This document shows positions 1 to 7,292 of a stretch of 64,000 bases of DNA, piece after piece. How positions within the stretch are numbered: position 1 is the stretch's first letter; every line of letters starts with the position of its first letter. Origin of the DNA: Bordetella genomosp. 9 (lineage in GTDB: Bacteria; Pseudomonadota; Gammaproteobacteria; Burkholderiales; Burkholderiaceae_B); contig NZ_CP021109.1 of assembly GCF_002119725.1 (NCBI RefSeq), positions 2,356,001-2,420,000 of the forward strand, written 5' to 3'. Below the pieces are notes generated by a model. That model ran no database searches. It was given only the letters and a program-made list of their open reading frames with translations, and was not told the origin of the DNA. Position numbers and translations under genes: made by a program.

Positions 1-415
1 CATCGAACCGTTTGCCGGCGTGGCCTGGAACCAGCTGCGCACCCGGGGCTTCAGCGAATCGGGTGGTACGGCCGCGCTGCACGGCGCGGGGAGCACCGAC
101 GACGTGACGAGCACCACGCTGGGGCTGCGCGGCGCCTGGCAGTTCGCGTCCGATGGCGCGCCGGGCCGCCTGACCGCCTCGCTGGGCTGGCGCCATGCCG
201 CCGGGGACGTCAGACCGAGCCAGGCGCTGGCTTTCGACGGGGGCACCGGGTTCTCGGTGGCCGGCGTTCCGATTGCGCGCAATGCCGCCGTACTGGGCCT
301 GGGCGCCGAAATGGCGATCGCGCGCAACACGACGGCGGGCATTTCCTACGATGCGCAGTTCGGCGGGGGCAACCGGCAGCAGTCGGGGGTGTTGAAGGTG
401 GCGGTGCGTTTCTAG
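1..415 (+). CDS. Autotransporter beta-domain, C-terminal fragment (5' end outside window)
   Basis: The frame is open from the first base and ends at a TAG at 413-415, so only the last 138 or so residues of a larger protein are present. They show alternating short beta-strand segments rich in Gly, Ala and aromatics (LGLRGAWQF, LTASLGWRH, GISYDAQFGG) and end in VAVRF. The terminal Phe is the outer-membrane barrel signature recognised by the BAM machinery. This fits the translocator domain of a classical type V autotransporter. The passenger and its function cannot be judged from here. The next gene is convergent, 75 bp away. Confidence 0.8.
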   Translation, partial: IEPFAGVAWNQLRTRGFSESGGTAALHGAGSTDDVTSTTLGLRGAWQFASDGAPGRLTASLGWRHAAGDVRPSQALAFDGGTGFSVAGVPIARNAAVLGLGAEMAIARNTTAGISYDAQFGGGNRQQSGVLKVAVRF

Positions 416-490
416 GCAAGGAGCCGAATCCCGCTGCTCATCATCAAAGAGATGTTGCTGACGAGCAAGGGATGCGGTGAGCGCCCGGGA

Positions 491-1357
491 TCATGCCTGC
501 GCCCGGGCCAGCACCTGCCGCGCGCGCGCGAGCACGGGCGCGTCGACCATCTGCCCTTCAAAGCGGAACGCGTTCACGCCGGCCTCGCTGGCGGCGGCCA
601 GGACGCGGCGCGCCCAATCGACCTCGGCCTGCGCGGGACTGAACGCGTCCCGTATCGTCGCCACTTGCGACGGATGGATGCAGAGCATGCCGCCAAATCC
701 CATGCGGCTGGCCCTGGACGCGGCGGCCTGCAGGCCGTCGAGGTCGTCGATGGCCGGATAGACGCCGTCCAGCGGCGCCGGCAGGCCCGCCGCCCGGCTG
801 TGCAACAGGACCTGGCCGCGCGCCTGGTCCAGCAGCACCGCCTCGGCCTCGGAGCCATGGGCCAGGCCCAGATCCACGCCATAGTCCAGGCTGCCGAAGG
901 CAAGCCGCGCCACGCCCTGCGCGGCTGCGATCGCCGCCACGTTGACCAGACCGCGCGCGCTTTCGATGATCGGGACCACGGGCACACCCGCGCCCGCCTG
1001 CGCGGCCTGGGCCGCGCATTCCGCCTTCGGCAGCATGATCGCCGCGACGCCGGCCTTGCCGCGCAAGGCGGCCAGGTCATCGCCATGCCAGGGCGTCGTC
1101 GCGTCGTTGACGCGCACCCAGATTCGAGCCTGCGGATGTGCGGCGAGAAACTCGACAAGCGCCTGCCGGGCCGCCGGCTTGGCGGCGGGTTCGACCGCGT
1201 CCTCCAGGTCGACGATGACCGCATCGGCGCCGCTGTTCAGCGCCTTCGGAATACGTTCGGGCCGGGAGGCCGGAACGAACAGGGCGCAGCGGACGGTGGC
1301 GGGGCCCCTCGGCGGTTCGCCTTGCGGCGGCGTTGCGTGCGTGGATTCCTGGCCCAT
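491..1357 (-). CDS. HpcH/HpaI (CitE-like) CoA-ester lyase, probable citramalyl-CoA or malyl-CoA lyase
   Basis: This 288-residue protein is a TIM-barrel CitE/CitL-family lyase that cleaves short 3-hydroxyacyl-CoA esters, for example citramalyl-CoA to pyruvate and acetyl-CoA. Family signatures are visible: LFVPASRPERIPKAL near the N terminus, then DAVIVDLEDAV (Mg-binding acidic residues), IIESARGLVN with the conserved Glu, FGSLDYGVDLG, and CIHPSQV near the C terminus. Its ATG overlaps the TAA of the upstream CoA-transferase by one base (TAATG), so translation is coupled. It is the last gene of the minus-strand operon. Its position beside a CaiB transferase and a MaoC hydratase resembles the itaconate pathway. 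The exact substrate is inference. Confidence 0.85.
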   Translation of the reverse strand: MGQESTHATPPQGEPPRGPATVRCALFVPASRPERIPKALNSGADAVIVDLEDAVEPAAKPAARQALVEFLAAHPQARIWVRVNDATTPWHGDDLAALRGKAGVAAIMLPKAECAAQAAQAGAGVPVVPIIESARGLVNVAAIAAAQGVARLAFGSLDYGVDLGLAHGSEAEAVLLDQARGQVLLHSRAAGLPAPLDGVYPAIDDLDGLQAAASRASRMGFGGMLCIHPSQVATIRDAFSPAQAEVDWARRVLAAASEAGVNAFRFEGQMVDAPVLARARQVLARAQA

Positions 1358-2553
1358 TACACCGCCCCCTCCGCATGCAGCCGGCTGATCTGCGCGGCGT
1401 CATAACCCAGGCCCGCCAGTACCGCGTCCGTGTGCTGGCCGACCGCGGGAATCGCGTCCATGCGCGGCTCGAAGGCGCTGTTCGAACCGGGCGGCAGCAA
1501 CGCCGGCAAGGCGCCCTTCGGGCTGTCGACCTGACGCCACCTGCCCCGCTCGCGCAATTGGGGGTGCGCCCATACGCCCGCCATATCGTTGACGCTGGCG
1601 TTGGCGATGCCGGCCTGCTCCAGCTTGTCCGTCACTGCGCCCAGGTCCATTTTGGCGAAGGCCTGCACGATCAGCCCGCGCAGGGCGTCGCGGTTCGCCG
1701 CGCGCGCGGAATTCGACGAAAAGCGATCGTCCAGGGCCAGCCCCGGCTGTTCCAGGACGCGATCGCAGAACACCTGCCATTCCCGTTCGTTCTGCAGCCC
1801 CAGCATGACGGTGCCGCCGTCGCCAACAGGGAAAGGTCCGTAAGGATAGATGGTGGCATGCGCGGCGCCGGCCCGCGGCGGGGGTGGCGCGCCATCGAAG
1901 GCGTAGTACATGGGGTAGCCCATCCACTCCACCATGCTTTCCAGCATGGAGACGTCGACGCGGCTGCCCTCCCCGGTTTTCTGGCGCAACAGCAGCGCAT
2001 TCAGAATCCCCGAATAGGCGTACATGGCGGCGGCGATATCGGAGATCGAGCAGCCTGCCTTGGCCGGCGCATCAGGCGACCCGGTGACGGAGACGAAGCC
2101 GCTTTCGCTCTGGATCAACAAATCGTAGGCTTTCTTGTCCCGATACGGCCCGCCCTCGCCATAGCCGGAGATGTCGCACACGATCAGCCTGGGGTGCGCG
2201 GCATGCAGCACATCGAAGGACAGGCCCTGGCGCGCTGCGGCGCCGGGCGCCAGGTTCTGCACCAGCACGTCCGCATCGGCCAGCAGGCGCCCCAGCACTT
2301 CGCGCGCGGCGGGGTGCTTCAGGTCGAGCGTCAGGCTTTCCTTGGAGCGATTGGTCCAGACGAAGTGCGAGGACAGGCCCCGCACGCGCTCGTCGTAGTT
2401 GCGGGCGAAGTCGCCCACGCCGGGGCGCTCGACCTTGATGACGCGCGCGCCCATATCGGCCAACTGCCGCGTGCAGAACGGCGCGGCGATGGCATGCTCG
2501 AAACTGACGACGGTGATGCCGTCCAGGGGGCGAAGCGTAGCGGCGGCGGTCAT
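1357..2553 (-). CDS. CaiB/BaiF family (class III) CoA-transferase
   Basis: This 398-residue protein moves CoA between carboxylic acids, typically from succinyl-CoA to a dicarboxylic or branched acid. The N-terminal LDGITVVSFEHAIAAPFCTRQLADMGARVIKVERP region is the CoA-binding fold seen in the family. The Gly-rich stretch SGYGEGGPYRDKKAYDLL carries the expected catalytic Asp. A longer reading frame extends upstream, but the ATG at 2553 is chosen because it overlaps the TGA of the preceding MaoC gene (ATGA) and starts just before the conserved domain. A neighbouring CitE lyase and MaoC hydratase make itaconate or a methyl-branched dicarboxylate a plausible substrate. Confidence 0.88.
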   Translation of the reverse strand: MTAAATLRPLDGITVVSFEHAIAAPFCTRQLADMGARVIKVERPGVGDFARNYDERVRGLSSHFVWTNRSKESLTLDLKHPAAREVLGRLLADADVLVQNLAPGAAARQGLSFDVLHAAHPRLIVCDISGYGEGGPYRDKKAYDLLIQSESGFVSVTGSPDAPAKAGCSISDIAAAMYAYSGILNALLLRQKTGEGSRVDVSMLESMVEWMGYPMYYAFDGAPPPPRAGAAHATIYPYGPFPVGDGGTVMLGLQNEREWQVFCDRVLEQPGLALDDRFSSNSARAANRDALRGLIVQAFAKMDLGAVTDKLEQAGIANASVNDMAGVWAHPQLRERGRWRQVDSPKGALPALLPPGSNSAFEPRMDAIPAVGQHTDAVLAGLGYDAAQISRLHAEGAV

Positions 2554-3380
2554 TCCGAGAACCTCAGTTGGGCCAGGTGGGCCAGCGTGCCATCCTGCTC
2601 GGCCCACAGTTCGGCCTGGCCGGAGGCCGTGACGCGGCCGGCAACGTCGAAGGCCTGGGGCGCGATCAGCGGACGCAGGCCCCGATAGGAAAGGTGGTCC
2701 AGCCGCCTGCCCGGGTTCGCACGGCGAAAGGCGGCGACCATCATGGTGGCGATCAGCGGGCCGTGCACCACGAGTCCCGGATAGCCCTCTGTCCGCGTGA
2801 CGTAGGGATGGTCGTAGTGGATGCGATGCCCGTTGAACGTCACGGCCGAATAGCGGAACAACAGTACGGGCGTCGGCACGACGGTCTCGCGCCATGCCGC
2901 GCTCGGGGCGGGCTCGCTGCCCTGCAGCCTGGGCGGCGCGGGCTGGCGGTAGACGATGTCCTGTTCTTCCGCGATGGCCAGCGCGCCCGCCTGCCAGTAC
3001 TCATGTCGAACGGTCACGAACAGCAGGGAACCCGTGCGGCCCGCCTTCTCCTTGACGTCGGCGATGGTGGAGCGGCGCTCGGCGGGCACGCCGACACGCA
3101 GCGGCTCGCGGAAGTCGATGCGGCCGCCCGCCCACATGCGGTTGCGATCCGCAGCCGGCGGCAGGAAGCCGCCGCGGGCCGGGTGGCCGTCCTCGCCCAG
3201 TCCGTTCATCGGCGCGGCCGGGATGAAAAATGCCCATTGCCACAGCGGCGGCAAGGCTTCGCCAGGCCCGGGCGCGGGCTCGCCCAGCGTGACCGCGACG
3301 CGGCCGGCCAGCGTCGGGTCCAGGCCGTCCGCCATGGTCTCCGTACGGCCGATCCACGCAGTCGGATCGGGATGGTTCAT
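2550..3380 (-). CDS. FAS1-like/MaoC (HTD2-type) hydratase, candidate itaconyl-CoA or mesaconyl-C4-CoA hydratase
   Basis: At 276 residues this matches the two-hot-dog family that includes mesaconyl-C4-CoA hydratase, itaconyl-CoA hydratase (Ich) and mitochondrial HTD2. The N-terminal half is the FAS1-like dehydratase domain (WQWAFFIPAAPMNGLGEDGHP, then MWAGGRIDFREPL). The C-terminal half is the MaoC fold with FRYSAVTFNGHRIHYDHPY, where the Asn-Gly-His-x-x-His segment is the hydratase active-site loop, followed by YPGLVVHGPLIATMM. The start ATG at 3380 has a GGGAGA ribosome site. The stop overlaps the CoA-transferase start. It sits in one operon with the upstream enoyl-CoA hydratase and acyl-CoA dehydrogenases, after a 123-bp spacer. 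Confidence 0.85.
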   Translation of the reverse strand: MNHPDPTAWIGRTETMADGLDPTLAGRVAVTLGEPAPGPGEALPPLWQWAFFIPAAPMNGLGEDGHPARGGFLPPAADRNRMWAGGRIDFREPLRVGVPAERRSTIADVKEKAGRTGSLLFVTVRHEYWQAGALAIAEEQDIVYRQPAPPRLQGSEPAPSAAWRETVVPTPVLLFRYSAVTFNGHRIHYDHPYVTRTEGYPGLVVHGPLIATMMVAAFRRANPGRRLDHLSYRGLRPLIAPQAFDVAGRVTASGQAELWAEQDGTLAHLAQLRFSE

Positions 3381-3392
3381 TGTCTGTCTCCC

Positions 3393-3446
3393 TTCATGGT
3401 GATGTCGTGGCGTTCATGGCGATGTCGCACCCTTCTGGCGATGCCG
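3393..3446. repeat. Three tandem 20-bp repeats in the leader of the MaoC gene
   Basis: The segment TTCATGGYGATGTCG occurs at 3393-3407 and 3413-3427, and a degraded copy (TTCTGGCGATGCCG) lies at 3433-3446. The spacing is exactly 20 bp. The array lies directly upstream of the ribosome site of the minus-strand MaoC gene. It could be slippage debris or a protein-binding array. No function is evident. Confidence 0.6.
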
Positions 3447-3503
3447 CAGCGCCAATGGCCGCATCGAGGAACCGGCAAGGCATGGCGCACGCGCGTCGCG
3501 CGA

Positions 3504-4295
3504 TCAGCGCCCCGCGAACCGGGCGGCGCGCTTTTCGGCGAAGGCCTTCATGCCTTCCAGATAGTCATCGGTATAACCCATCGCGCGTTGCAGGTCCGCT
3601 TCCAGGTCGAACTGCTGCATCAGCGTGTTGGCGCGCGAGGCGCGCAGCGCCTGCTTGGCGGCATTCAAGGCAAGCGTGGGCGCCTGCGACAGCGAGGCCT
3701 GGATGCCGGCCAGCGTATCGGGCAGATCGGCGTCCGGCACGCAGCGCCAGATCAGGCCATACTCCGCGGCCTGCCGCGCGGTCAGAGGTTCGCCGAACAG
3801 CGCCAGACCCATCGCCCTGCCCTCGCCCAGCAGGCGCGGCAGGAACCAGGTGGCCCCCATGTCTGGCACCAGGCCGATTTTGCTGAAGGCCAGCACGAAC
3901 TTCGCCGATTCCGCGGCAAACACCACATCGCAGGCCAGCGCCAGGCTCATTCCCGCGCCGGCCGCCACGCCGTTGACGACGCAAACGACGGGCGCCGGCA
4001 TGGATTGCAGTCGCTCCATGAGCGGACGATAGCTGGTGCGCAGGCCTTCCGACAGGTCGCGCCGTTCGCCCGCCGGCAAGGGCTTGCGATCGGCTAGGTC
4101 CTGTCCCGCGCAGAAGCCCCGCCCCGCGCCCGTAAGAATCACGCCGCGCAGGCCCGGCTCGGCGCCCGCCTGCGCAAGCGCGTCGGCGATTTCAGCGCGC
4201 ATGACGTCGGTCAGGCTGTTGAGCCTTTCAGGACGGTTCAGCGTGATGCGGGCCACGCCTTCCGTCACGCGATAGAGAATCTGTTCGTAACTCAT
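3504..4295 (-). CDS. Enoyl-CoA hydratase/isomerase family protein (PaaG-like)
   Basis: This 263-residue crotonase-fold enzyme adds water to, or isomerises, 2-enoyl-CoA esters. The N terminus YEQILYRVTEGVARITLNRPERLNSL is typical. GAGRGFCAGQDL forms the first oxyanion-hole loop and VNGVAAGAGMSLALACDVVFA the second. The Asp/Glu catalytic positions fit the PaaG-type pattern GLVPDMGATWFLPRLLG. The longer frame upstream is rejected because the ATG at 4295 overlaps the TGA of the acyl-CoA dehydrogenase (ATGA) and the protein then has the usual family length. It is co-transcribed with two dehydrogenases upstream and the MaoC/CaiB/CitE trio downstream. Confidence 0.88.
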   Translation of the reverse strand: MSYEQILYRVTEGVARITLNRPERLNSLTDVMRAEIADALAQAGAEPGLRGVILTGAGRGFCAGQDLADRKPLPAGERRDLSEGLRTSYRPLMERLQSMPAPVVCVVNGVAAGAGMSLALACDVVFAAESAKFVLAFSKIGLVPDMGATWFLPRLLGEGRAMGLALFGEPLTARQAAEYGLIWRCVPDADLPDTLAGIQASLSQAPTLALNAAKQALRASRANTLMQQFDLEADLQRAMGYTDDYLEGMKAFAEKRAARFAGR

Positions 4296-5392
4296 GCCGT
4301 CTCCGCCATGATGGCCAATTGTTCGTCCGTATCCCCGAACAGCAGCTCCACCACGGTCAATCGTTTGAAGAAGTCGCCCACTTCCAGTTCGTCGGTCATG
4401 CCCATGCCGCCGTGCAGCTGCACCGCCTTCTGGCTGACGAAGCGCGCGGTCCGCGCCGCCTCGATCTTCGCCGCCGCGATCATGCGCCGCCGCGCGCGTG
4501 CATCCGTTTCGGTCAAGGCGGCCACGGCAACATAGGCCATGGAAAGCGACAACTCCTTCGCCACGGCCATGTCGGCGATGGCGTGCTGCAGCGCCTGAAA
4601 GGCGGCCAGCGGCTGGCTGAACTGCCTGCGCGTGCGCAGATAGTCGGCCGTGATTTCCAGCAGCCGGGCGGTCGCGCCCGCGGCATGGGCGCACAGCGCA
4701 GCCGTGCCCCATTCCAGCGCCCGGGTCAGCGCCGCGCTGGCCGCCGCGCCGCGCGCCAATACGTTTTCGGGCGTCACCCGCACCTTGTCGAATTCGATGC
4801 GTGCGCAACTGGAACGGTCCAGCGTGCCGAAGCCGGCCGACGTGGCGCCCGGGGCGTCCGCCGGGACGACGAGCAGCACCGGCTCGCCGCTTTGCGTGTC
4901 CAGCGCTGAGACCACCCAGGCATGGGCATGCGCGCCATGCCACACCAGATGCTTGCATCCTTCGAGCATATCTCCGGACAGCCGGCAGTCCACCGGGTCG
5001 GTTGCGTAGCGCCGGCCCGGCTCCTGGTAGGCCACCGCAAGCACCGCCTGGCCGGAAGCGATGGCCGGCAGCCAGCGGCTCGCGGCGGCGGCATTGCCGC
5101 TGGCAGCGATTGCGGCAGCGCTCATCACGCCGCTGGGAATGACCGGCTCGTCGGCCAGCCCGCGCCCCAGCTCCATGTGCACGGGCAGCAGGCTGGCCGG
5201 CTCTTCCCCGAATCCGCCGTGTTCGGCATCGATCGTCAATCCCAGTACGCCCAGTTCCGCCAGGGCGTTCCAGGCGGCGGCGTCCAGGCGTCCCTGGCGC
5301 GCGCGCCGCCGCGCCTGCGACCACTGCTCGGTGACCAGGCGCCGCAGGCTGTCGGCCAGCATGCGCTGTTCAGTGCTGTATTCGAAATCCAT
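4292..5392 (-). CDS. Acyl-CoA dehydrogenase family protein, small subunit-like (366 aa)
   Basis: A flavoprotein that oxidises acyl-CoA to enoyl-CoA. The N-terminal helical domain begins MDFEYSTEQRMLADSLRRLV, the middle domain is shortened, and the C-terminal signature YLRTRRQFSQPLAAFQALQH is clear. The segment equivalent to the MCAD catalytic loop reads LFGDTDEQL, with no Glu at the classical position. The length of 366 is short for a homotetrameric enzyme and resembles the beta partner of alpha2-beta2 steroid side-chain dehydrogenases (FadE26/27, FadE28/29 type). It directly follows a 402-residue acyl-CoA dehydrogenase, which supports a heteromeric enzyme. The pairing is inference. Confidence 0.85.
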   Translation of the reverse strand: MDFEYSTEQRMLADSLRRLVTEQWSQARRRARQGRLDAAAWNALAELGVLGLTIDAEHGGFGEEPASLLPVHMELGRGLADEPVIPSGVMSAAAIAASGNAAAASRWLPAIASGQAVLAVAYQEPGRRYATDPVDCRLSGDMLEGCKHLVWHGAHAHAWVVSALDTQSGEPVLLVVPADAPGATSAGFGTLDRSSCARIEFDKVRVTPENVLARGAAASAALTRALEWGTAALCAHAAGATARLLEITADYLRTRRQFSQPLAAFQALQHAIADMAVAKELSLSMAYVAVAALTETDARARRRMIAAAKIEAARTARFVSQKAVQLHGGMGMTDELEVGDFFKRLTVVELLFGDTDEQLAIMAETA

Positions 5393-5420
5393 GGTGTCCC
5401 GTCGTGTGGATAGCGGCTTC

Positions 5421-5439
5421 GCGCCGCGAAATGCGGCGC
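5421..5439. other. Intercistronic hairpin (7-bp GC stem)
   Basis: GCGCCGC at 5421-5427 pairs with GCGGCGC at 5433-5439 around a GAAAT loop. It lies in the 52-bp gap between the two acyl-CoA dehydrogenase genes and has no T-run. It may affect mRNA stability rather than end transcription. Confidence 0.4.
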
Positions 5440-5444
5440 CCGGA

Positions 5445-6653
5445 TCAAGCGCCGAGAATCATCCGGGCGATGATGCCCTTCTGGATCTCGGTCGTGCCGC
5501 CATAGATGGTGGTCTTGCGCATGTCGGCGTAGGCGGCGCCCGCTGCCGCCGTCATATCGCCGCCCGGACCATGGAAGCTTGCGTCCGCTTCCATCCAGTC
5601 CGGGTCGTAAGGCCACGCTTCTGGGCCGGCCACCTCCATCTGCAGCATGGCGAGATCCTGCTGGATCTCCGAGCCGCGAATCTTCAGCACCGAGGCTTCC
5701 GGCCCCGGCGGCGCGTCGCCGCGCGCAGCCGCGACCCGGTACAGCAGCATCTCGAGCGCCATGATGTCGACCTCCACGCGCGAGATGCGGTCCCGCATGC
5801 GCGGCGCTTCGATCATCGGCCGGCCGGAAGACGACGGCATGCGCGACGCCATTTCCTTGAGGATGCGCAGTTCGCGGTGGCAGTGGCCAAGGCCTGCAAT
5901 GCCGGTACGCTCGTGACCCAGCAGATATTTGGCGTAGGTCCACCCCATGCCTTCATCGCCGACGCGCTGCGTGACCGGCACCTTGACGTTGTCCAGCCAG
6001 ACCTCGTTGACGTCGTGCCCGCCGTCCAGCGTCTTGATGGGCCGCACCGTGACGCCGGGTTGACGCATGTCGATCAGCAGCATCGAGATTCCGGCCTGCG
6101 GCTTGACGTCGGGGTCGGTGCGCGCCAGGCAGAACATGTGGTCGGCGTACTGGGCCAGCGTGGTCCAGGTCTTCTGGCCGTTCACCAGGTAATAGTCGCC
6201 GTCGGGGCCGCTCACCCGCTCGGCCCGCGTCTTCAGCGATGCCAGGTCGGATCCCGAGCCGGGCTCCGAGTAACCCTGGCACCACCAGTCGTCCACCCGG
6301 ATGATGCGCGGGAGCAATTCTTCCTGCTGCTGCGCGGAGCCGTACTTCATCAGCACCGGCCCCAGCATGGACAGGCCGAAAGGCAGCAGGCGCGGCGCGC
6401 CGCCGGCATAGCATTCGATTTCGAACAACAGGCGCTGCACCGGATTCCATCCCGTGCCGCCGAACGCCTTCGGCCACGTGGGCGCGCCCCAGCCATGCGC
6501 GTCCAGGATACGGTGCCAGCGCACGTAATCGTCGCGATGCAGGCGCCGATGCCGCATCACCTTGTCGCGGATGTCGGCGGGCAGATTGGCGGCCACGAAG
6601 GCGCGGACCTCTTCCCGGAAGCGGCGCTCTTCAGGCGTCCACGTCAATTGCAT
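5445..6653 (-). CDS. Acyl-CoA dehydrogenase family protein, large subunit-like (402 aa)
   Basis: First gene of the minus-strand acyl-CoA operon. ATG at 6653 is chosen over upstream possibilities because GGAGAGAG precedes it. Visible family features are WTPEERRFREEVRAFV at the N terminus, the FAD/substrate segment YSEPGSGSDLASLKTRA, NGQKTWTTLAQYADH, and the C-terminal IYGGTTEIQKGIIARMILG. At the place of the MCAD catalytic Glu there is Gly (YGGT). A Glu-Arg pair in YLLGHERTGIAGLG lies where isovaleryl-CoA dehydrogenase keeps its base. With the shorter neighbour it may form an alpha2-beta2 enzyme. It is divergent from the OB-fold/thiolase pair, so both operons probably share one control region. 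Confidence 0.88.
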   Translation of the reverse strand: MQLTWTPEERRFREEVRAFVAANLPADIRDKVMRHRRLHRDDYVRWHRILDAHGWGAPTWPKAFGGTGWNPVQRLLFEIECYAGGAPRLLPFGLSMLGPVLMKYGSAQQQEELLPRIIRVDDWWCQGYSEPGSGSDLASLKTRAERVSGPDGDYYLVNGQKTWTTLAQYADHMFCLARTDPDVKPQAGISMLLIDMRQPGVTVRPIKTLDGGHDVNEVWLDNVKVPVTQRVGDEGMGWTYAKYLLGHERTGIAGLGHCHRELRILKEMASRMPSSSGRPMIEAPRMRDRISRVEVDIMALEMLLYRVAAARGDAPPGPEASVLKIRGSEIQQDLAMLQMEVAGPEAWPYDPDWMEADASFHGPGGDMTAAAGAAYADMRKTTIYGGTTEIQKGIIARMILGA

Positions 6654-6893
6654 CGTCTCTCTCCATGGCTCCCGTCGTCGATCTCGGGCGGGCACCCAGC
6701 TTACCGGCCCGCCCGCCGCGCGGACAATCTTGCTCTGCGAAAGCCCCGCTTTCGTTCAAGCGAAGCGCGCACGCTTGCGCGCAAACGAAGCCCTGCTTCA
6801 GCAATGCAAAATGGTCAAGCCGGCGCCACCCGATACACACTGCGCGCAGGGCGCCCGCGATGGCGCTGCCCGCGACAACATCCGGTGGAGACC
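6654..6893. promoter_or_regulatory. Divergent control region with GC-rich dyads
   Basis: This 240-bp spacer separates two divergent operons. A perfect 7-bp stem, CGAAAGC (6738-6744) and GCTTTCG (6748-6754), is followed by imperfect inverted copies of AAGCG/CGCTT motifs up to about 6800. No clear sigma-70 hexamers stand out. The dyads are the best operator candidates. No regulator gene adjoins the region. Confidence 0.4.
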
Positions 6894-7292
6894 ATGACAC
6901 AGCCCAGCCCCGGCCCGCAGACCGGCGCCGACCTGCATTACCAGCAGGCGCTTGCCCAAGGCCAGTTCCTGATCCAGCAATGCGACGCCTGCGCGCGCGC
7001 CGTCTTCTATCCCCGCATGCTCTGCCCGCATTGCGGCAGCGATCGCCTGGCCTGGCGCGAGCCGAGCGGCCGCGGCACGGTGTATTCGACCACCGTGGTG
7101 CGCCGCAAGCCGGAAGCCGGCGGCGACTACAACGTGGCGCTCGTCGACCTGGACGAAGGCGTGCGGCTGATGAGCCGTGTCGAGGGCATGCCGCCCGCGG
7201 ACGTGCGTATCGGCATGCCGGTCCAGGCCAAGGTGGTCGTACGTGAAAACGGCGGCCTGCTGGTATTCGTCGCACGGGAGCAACAGGCATGA
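6894..7292 (+). CDS. DUF35 zinc-ribbon/OB-fold protein, probable partner of the thiolase-like protein
   Basis: A 132-residue protein with the rubredoxin-like ribbon CDACARAVFYPRMLCPHCG near residues 29-47 (four Cys) followed by an OB fold (GRGTVYSTTVVRR, YNVALVDLDEGVRLMSRV). Proteins of this family bind acyl-CoA and dock onto thiolase-like subunits. ChsH2 of the cholesterol pathway, which activates the Ltp2 aldolase, is the best-studied case. The ATG at 6894 is used, and the much longer open frame upstream is an artefact of GC-rich sequence. Its TGA overlaps the start of the thiolase-like gene (ATGA), so the two are made together. Confidence 0.85.
   Translation: MTQPSPGPQTGADLHYQQALAQGQFLIQQCDACARAVFYPRMLCPHCGSDRLAWREPSGRGTVYSTTVVRRKPEAGGDYNVALVDLDEGVRLMSRVEGMPPADVRIGMPVQAKVVVRENGGLLVFVAREQQA

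Noticed and set aside
5061-6893. Long plus-strand open frame across the acyl-CoA dehydrogenase genes
   Set aside because: It is antisense to two genes with clear dehydrogenase motifs. Its only real coding part is the OB-fold protein starting at 6894.
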